A stretch of 17,578 nucleotides of DNA from the NCBI GenBank assembly GCA_964594235.1, contig CAZQMF010000035.1, forward strand, positions 1 through 17,578, given 5' to 3'. The notes under the pieces were generated by a model, which did not search any database, had not been told where the DNA came from, and saw only the letters and a list, made by a program, of their open reading frames with translations. The position numbers were made by a program, and so were the translations under genes. The stretch is from CAYLHS01 sp964594235 (GTDB lineage Bacteria; Actinomycetota; Acidimicrobiia; Spongiisociales; UBA4744). Below, piece after piece: positions 13,720 through 17,578 of the stretch. Position 1 is the stretch's first letter, and each line of letters opens with the position of its first letter.

Positions 13720-15286
13720 TATCTGTCATCGCCCACTCCGGGTACTCGTCGTGGTCGAGGAATCGAGCAGCGTACAGCTCGGCGAGTTTCTCGTACCGCT
13801 CGCCGCCGATGTCACCAAGCTGGTAGAGGAGCGCGACCGTCGCGACGTCTGCGAGGTTGGCAAGCGCCCGCTTTGCGAACCACTGGGGTTCCTCGGCCCC
13901 CGCCAGATCGGCAAGCGTGCCGTGCATCGTCTTCAGAGCCCTCTCCGCGGCTGGAGATCCAACCGACTCGAGTACCGAGGTGAACTCCTCCACAAACTGC
14001 TCGTGGGCATGCTTCTTGTGCATCGCCTCGAGCATGTCGACCGCTTGCACGTTGCTCGGTCCCTCCCAGATCGGCGTGATCAGCGCCTCTCGATGCCACC
14101 GTGCGACGGCGTACTCCTCGAGAAACCCGAGACCACCGAAGATCTCCATCCCGAGGCGGGTGATCTCCGCAGCATGGTCGGCGGTCCGGTTCTTGGCGAG
14201 ATGTGACAGGAATCGGGCGTAGTGATACGCGGGGGTGTAGGGAGGGCGATCGTGCCAGGCGTGGTCGAATGCGTCGACCGCGTGGAATGCAATGGCGAGG
14301 CCACCCGCCTGGCGAACGGCGAGATCGACCATATCGCGACGGATCAGCGGCAGCTCACCTAGAGGGCGGCCGAACGCCTCCCGTCGCTGCACCCTCGTGA
14401 GCGTTTCCAGGTGGGCCTTCTTGGCGATTCCCATCGCCGCCACGGCGTTGGCGAGCCTCGATACGGTCAAGTTCTCCAGCGTGTAGTAGATGCCTTCTTC
14501 GGGAGCGCCGATCAGGAACGCCTCCGCACTCTCCAGCTCTACCTCCCCCGATGGCACCGCTCGTGTCGCCGACTTCTCCTTGAGCCGTCGAACGGTGAAG
14601 TTGAGCGAACCGTCTTCACGGAGTCTCGGCACCAGGAAGAGGGCGAGACCCTTTGGGCCGGCCGGCGCACCCTCTGGTCTGGCCGTTGCGATTGCCACGT
14701 CGGCCAATCCGGCACCGCTGGCGAAGTACTTGTCTCCCGCCGACAGCACCCACCGATCACCGTCTCGTCGCGCGATCGTCTGGTTCGCCCCGAGATCGCT
14801 CCCACCCTGGATCTCGGTCATCCACGTCGCACCCCACGCTCCCCCCGACAGGAGCCGCTCCTTCCACATGTCCAGCTCCGGCGCGTACTTGTGGAGCGCG
14901 TAGGCGGTCTGTTGTGTGATCGTGATGATGCAGTAGAGGCCGGGGTCGCCCAGCAGGTAGCCGATCGCGTAGTGATGGTGCCAGCTCCCACCGTCGTAGG
15001 CGGGTCGCATCATCGGTACCAGCTTCGCGAGCAGATCCCGTTGGGAGGGAGCGATTCGTGCCCGGTCGACACGGTTGCCGTCGAGGTCATGCATCACCAG
15101 TACAGGGTCGGCGCCCTGATCGACGTGATAGCCGACTTCGAGCGCCTCGCTGCCCATCAGGTCGCCCCATCTGGTCATCTCATCGCGGTGAGACTCGAAG
15201 TCCAGCCAGTATCTCGCGAGGACCGCCTGAAGATCGACGTCGGCTGTGAAGTGGTTCTGGCCGTATGCGTAGGACAGGAATTCCAC
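13706..15286 (-). CDS. AidB-like acyl-CoA dehydrogenase family protein
   Basis: A 526-aa flavoprotein of the acyl-CoA dehydrogenase superfamily, closest in layout to the AidB branch. Evidence is the length (AidB is about 540 aa against about 380 for ordinary enzymes), WMTEIQGGSDLGANQT (155-170) in the flavin-contact region, RREAFGRPLG (301-310), and the later EIFGGLGFLEEYAVARWHRE and IWEGPSNVQAVDML. E. coli AidB is induced by alkylation stress, binds DNA and has weak isovaleryl-CoA dehydrogenase activity; many AidB-like proteins are simply lipid or amino-acid catabolic enzymes, and this window gives no hint which applies. The start is the GTG at 15284-15286, with AGGAGG (15294-15299) 7 nt upstream. 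Monocistronic, with a hairpin at its stop. Confidence 0.88.
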   Translation of the reverse strand: MEFLSYAYGQNHFTADVDLQAVLARYWLDFESHRDEMTRWGDLMGSEALEVGYHVDQGADPVLVMHDLDGNRVDRARIAPSQRDLLAKLVPMMRPAYDGGSWHHHYAIGYLLGDPGLYCIITITQQTAYALHKYAPELDMWKERLLSGGAWGATWMTEIQGGSDLGANQTIARRDGDRWVLSAGDKYFASGAGLADVAIATARPEGAPAGPKGLALFLVPRLREDGSLNFTVRRLKEKSATRAVPSGEVELESAEAFLIGAPEEGIYYTLENLTVSRLANAVAAMGIAKKAHLETLTRVQRREAFGRPLGELPLIRRDMVDLAVRQAGGLAIAFHAVDAFDHAWHDRPPYTPAYHYARFLSHLAKNRTADHAAEITRLGMEIFGGLGFLEEYAVARWHREALITPIWEGPSNVQAVDMLEAMHKKHAHEQFVEEFTSVLESVGSPAAERALKTMHGTLADLAGAEEPQWFAKRALANLADVATVALLYQLGDIGGERYEKLAELYAARFLDHDEYPEWAMTDSSVG

Positions 15287-15293
15287 TGGTCTT

Positions 15294-15299
15294 CCTCCT
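15294..15299 (-). promoter_or_regulatory. Ribosome binding site of the acyl-CoA dehydrogenase
   Basis: AGGAGG on the minus strand, 7 nt before the GTG at 15286. It decides the start: an ATG 9 codons further upstream would include this site in the coding region. Confidence 0.8.
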
Positions 15300-15631
15300 C
15301 TCGGCTTCAGCATACGCCGGCGGACCCGGCCCGCCGTTCTCGGTTGTCAGTTGTCGGTCTTCGGTAGAACAGTCGCCCCGAGGTCCCCCGGGAGACCAGG
15401 CCGCGTTCCTACCGATGACTGAAAACTGACGACTGTGTGCACCAGCCCGCTCCTGGTACCTGGTACGCGACACCTGCGTGCTGCAACCACAGGGCAGGCC
15501 GTGCCCGCCACCCAGCCTGAACGGGTTCTTTCACGGCCAGGCACGATACGAGGTACGGTGAGCGGAGCGAGCACCCGGCAGCGTTCCTACTGACGACTGA
15601 CGACTGATGACGGCGAGCGAAGCGAGCCAAC

Positions 15632-15637
15632 TACCGT
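15632..15637 (+). promoter_or_regulatory. -10 box of the LLM-class oxidoreductase gene
   Basis: TACCGT ends 6 nt before the ATG at 15644, and no Shine-Dalgarno sequence is present, so the mRNA is probably leaderless. The box begins 4 nt after the GCGAGC-type repeat element. Confidence 0.4.
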
Positions 15638-15643
15638 GCCCTC

Positions 15644-16414
15644 ATGATTCGCATCGCAGTTCAGCTCCAACCGCAACATGCCGACTACGCACAGATCCGC
15701 AGAGCGGTCGTCGCATGCGAAGAGCTCGGCGTTGACATCGTCTACAACTGGGACCACTTCTTCCCGCTTTCCGGGGATCAGGACGGCAAGCACTTCGAGG
15801 CGTGGACGATGCTCGCTTCGTGGGCGGAGATCACCGAGCGTGTCGAAATCGGGTCGTTGGTGACCTGCAACTCGTACCGAAACCCGCAGCTCCTCGCCGA
15901 CATGGCACGCACCGTCGACCACATCTCGGACGGTCGTTTGATTCTCGGCATCGGGTCGGGCTGGTTCGACAAGGACTACGACGAGTACGGCTATGAGTTC
16001 GGTACCGCCCCTGGCCGGCTCCGAAACCTCGATCGGGATCTGCCGATCATCAAGAGCAGGCTCGCCCGCCTCAACCCTCCACCGACACGACCCATCCCGA
16101 TCCTCGTCGGGGGTGGCGGCGAAAGAGTCACGCTGCGTATCACGGCCCAACACGCCCACGTCTGGCACACATTCGCGAGCCCGGCGCGCATGGATGTGTG
16201 GGTCCACAAGAACAACGTGCTGAACGACTGGTGCGTCAAGGTGGGACGTGACCCGTCGGAGATCGAGCGATCAGTCGGGGTGAACGCGCAACGAATCGAT
16301 TTCGCCGAGGAATTGGCTGCCGCGGGTGCCGGTCAGATCACCCTCGGATTTTCCGGGCCCGAGTATGACCTGGAGACCGTCCGAGACTGGATCGCCTGGC
16401 GCGACAGCCGATGA
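15644..16414 (+). CDS. LLM-class (probably F420-dependent) oxidoreductase
   Basis: A 256-aa protein of the bacterial luciferase-like superfamily. Family marks are YNWDHFFPL (34-42), the strand and helix around EIGSLVTCNSYRNPQLLADM (69-88), DHISDGRLILGIGSGWFDKDYDEYGYEFG (92-120) and PIPILVGGGGER (150-161). Actinobacterial members of this type usually take hydride from reduced F420, although FMN-dependent members exist; the substrate is unknown. At 256 aa it is shorter than most members (about 280-340). The TGA overlaps the ATG of the exchanger gene (ATGA, 16411-16414), so the pair is cotranscribed and coupled, with no obvious biochemical link. Confidence 0.88.
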   Translation: MIRIAVQLQPQHADYAQIRRAVVACEELGVDIVYNWDHFFPLSGDQDGKHFEAWTMLASWAEITERVEIGSLVTCNSYRNPQLLADMARTVDHISDGRLILGIGSGWFDKDYDEYGYEFGTAPGRLRNLDRDLPIIKSRLARLNPPPTRPIPILVGGGGERVTLRITAQHAHVWHTFASPARMDVWVHKNNVLNDWCVKVGRDPSEIERSVGVNAQRIDFAEELAAAGAGQITLGFSGPEYDLETVRDWIAWRDSR

Positions 16415-17352
16415 CCGGCGCCGTTGCCCTCGTTGCTGGAGGCCTCGTTCTCCTGACCCTCGCGGCGGACCGTCTCGTGCTGTCCGCAGCCCGGCTCTCC
16501 CGACTCTGGGGAATGTCCGCCGTGCTGATCGGAGCACTCGTCATCGGCATGGGGACCTCACTCCCGGAGTTCCTCGTGAGCAGCCTCGCCGCCGCGAGAG
16601 GAGAGATGGATCTCGCCATGGGCAACATCATCGGATCCAACGTCGCCAACCTGAGCCTGGTCCTCGGGGTATCAGTGATCATCCTTCCTGTGGCCGGTCA
16701 CCTGCACACGATCAGACGCGAAGGCATCTTGATGCTGGCTGCCGTCGTCGCATTCGGGATCGCCGCATGGGGAGGGGCCATCATGAGGCTCGAAGCGTGG
16801 ATGCTGCTGGTCGGCGTGGCACTCTCTGCATGGCTGCTCGTCAGGTGGTCGCATCAGGACATCGCGGAAGGCATCGTAACGATCGATGTCGACGACCTCG
16901 CCCCGCCGGGACGAGGCGCAGCCGTCGAGATAGTGATTGGCGTTCTCGCGCTGGGAGTAACCCTCGGTGGTGCCGACCTGCTGCTTCGCGGCGCCCGAAT
17001 CGTCGCGTCGGAGCTGGGGCTCAGCCAAGGCTTCATCGGCCTGTCGTTGGTCGCGGTCGGCACGAGCCTCCCCGAACTCGCGACCGGGATCGCGGCGGCA
17101 CGCCGCCGTGAGAATGCTCTTGTCATCGGTAACGTCCTCGGGTCGAATCTCTTCAACTCGCTCGGAGTGGCCGGCACTGCGGCACTTGCCGGAGGGACGT
17201 TCACCACAGACTTCCGGGCGCCCATCGTGTTCATGATCGCCATCTCGACCCTCGCCGGAATCCTGACGGCGACGGGCAACCGGCTCGTTCGGTGGGAGGG
17301 CGCCATCCTCGTTGCAGCGTTTGCGGGGTTCCTGACCCTCGGAATCCGATAG
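16411..17352 (+). CDS. CaCA-family sodium/calcium exchanger-like protein
   Basis: A 313-aa cation exchanger of the Ca2+:cation antiporter family (YrbG-like). The two inverted alpha repeats are clear: GMGTSLPEFLVSS with GNIIGSNVANLSLVLG (46-86), and AVGTSLPELATGI with GNVLGSNLFNSLGVAG (215-255). Each carries the GTSLPE and GN.xGSN motifs that form the ion-binding centre. About ten hydrophobic segments are seen, with a short charged loop around residues 146-168 between the halves. Family members exchange Na+ or H+ for Ca2+ across the inner membrane; the ion here cannot be fixed from sequence. Translationally coupled to the LLM oxidoreductase upstream. Confidence 0.93.
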   Translation: MTGAVALVAGGLVLLTLAADRLVLSAARLSRLWGMSAVLIGALVIGMGTSLPEFLVSSLAAARGEMDLAMGNIIGSNVANLSLVLGVSVIILPVAGHLHTIRREGILMLAAVVAFGIAAWGGAIMRLEAWMLLVGVALSAWLLVRWSHQDIAEGIVTIDVDDLAPPGRGAAVEIVIGVLALGVTLGGADLLLRGARIVASELGLSQGFIGLSLVAVGTSLPELATGIAAARRRENALVIGNVLGSNLFNSLGVAGTAALAGGTFTTDFRAPIVFMIAISTLAGILTATGNRLVRWEGAILVAAFAGFLTLGIR

Positions 17353-17355
17353 ACC

Positions 17356-17369
17356 CCGCCGGGCGGCGG
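17356..17369 (+). terminator. Weak hairpin after the exchanger gene
   Basis: CCGCC (17356-17360) pairs with GGCGG (17365-17369) over GGGC, starting 4 nt after the TAG. It is short and lacks a proper T-run (only ATTTCT about 25 nt later). Confidence 0.3.
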
Positions 17370-17446
17370 CACGGCGCTTGTCGATTTCTCCTCGCCCGGC
17401 AGGACCGAGGCGCCCCGGAAGGATGTAACTACCGGGTTGCCCCAGA

Positions 17447-17578
17447 TCAGTTCCAGCGACCCAGGGCGGTCGTGGCGAGTTGGGCGGCCGCCTCGATCCC
17501 GGACACGTCGCCGGGGGCGATCTCGAGAAACACAACCTGAAGCTCGACGAAGCGACCGCCATCCCCGGTGATGATCGC
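17447..17578 (-). CDS. C-terminal fragment of an unidentified protein (partial)
   Basis: The last 43 codons of a minus-strand gene that enters from beyond the right edge and ends at TGA 17447-17449. The visible tail contains ITGDGGRFVELQVVFLEIAP followed by a short Ala-rich helix ending in LGRWN. TGDGGRFVELQ recalls the C-terminal region of RNase PH (TGDGRFVEVQ), but the GTAE that should follow is missing, so I do not assign it. The frame, codon use and orientation (convergent with the exchanger gene) make it probable coding sequence. Confidence 0.55.
   Translation of the reverse strand, partial: AIITGDGGRFVELQVVFLEIAPGDVSGIEAAAQLATTALGRWN

Larger units (their letters stand above)
15287..15643. 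repeat. Intergenic region with short repeats
   Basis: There is no gene in these 357 nt. They hold a three-unit ACTGACG-type tandem (15589-15609) and a partial copy around 15416-15435; both follow the string GCGTTCCTAC (15403-15412 and 15581-15590). An inverted relative, CGGTTGTCAGTTGTCGGTC, lies at 15341-15359. Two related elements, GGTGAGCGGAGCGAGCACC (15557-15575) and GGCGAGCGAAGCGAGCC (15612-15628), are nearby. A 6-bp hairpin is at 15318-15336, and GTACC-T-GGTAC forms a short palindrome near 15455-15465. The arrangement looks like a dispersed intergenic repeat family. Confidence 0.6.

Noticed and set aside
15587..15613. A CRISPR array suggested by the ACTGACG tandem
   Set aside because: The units are 7 nt with no spacers, and no cas genes are present.
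15180..15630. Small minus-strand open frames in the intergenic region before the LLM gene
   Set aside because: Their sequence is made of the repeat units, lacks ribosome sites and overlaps the dehydrogenase start; they are by-products of repeats.

Overview
The window is GC-rich, densely packed bacterial chromosome. Several traits point to an actinobacterium: a polyphosphate glucokinase of the actinobacterial type, a luciferase-like (F420-type) oxidoreductase, GTG starts, and several genes whose start codon lies 5-7 nt behind a TANNNT -10 box (leaderless style). A deep-branching lineage such as Acidimicrobiia is my guess; nothing in the window proves the class. There is no phage, CRISPR or obvious defence island. 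The region is mostly housekeeping genes with a few unusual couplings and two repeat-bearing intergenic stretches.

Layout, left to right. Bases 1-276 hold no gene I can name. Bases 277-3894 (minus) form a four-gene operon: an M16 protease with the zinc motif, an M16 partner without it, a degenerate CYTH-like protein and a canonical CYTH triphosphatase-like protein. It is divergent from a small GroES-like protein (3962-4258), whose stop overlaps the GTG start of hflX (4255-5550). A strong hairpin separates hflX from a convergent Yip1-like membrane protein (5683-6231). Polyphosphate glucokinase ppgK (6294-7028, minus) is divergent from a C69/secernin-like Ntn-hydrolase (7139-8308), which overlaps the 3' end of a convergent PAP2 phosphatase (8293-9180). 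Then comes a plus-strand operon of an M1 aminopeptidase, a DsbB-type protein and an exported thioredoxin-fold protein (9253-12887).

Bases 12888-13116 hold a long palindrome, a spaced 20-bp direct repeat, a possible transposase-tail relic and a G-quadruplex motif. Next are a DUF1232 membrane protein (13117-13593, minus) and an AidB-like acyl-CoA dehydrogenase (13706-15286, minus). A 357-bp intergenic region (15287-15643) carries short repeats built on ACTGACG. It is followed by a coupled pair, an LLM-class oxidoreductase and a CaCA-family cation exchanger (15644-17352, plus). The right edge cuts a minus-strand gene I do not recognise.

How the genes fit together: the two M16 proteins carry complementary halves of a heterodimeric protease site. 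The DsbB-like and thioredoxin-fold proteins form a plausible extracytoplasmic thiol-oxidation pair. CYTH and PpgK both belong to families acting on short or long polyphosphates, but they are in separate transcription units. The observations most worth following are the degenerate CYTH partner, the GroES-like protein coupled to HflX, the leaderless start that places the C69 cysteine at residue 2, and the mobile-element relic beside the DUF1232 gene.
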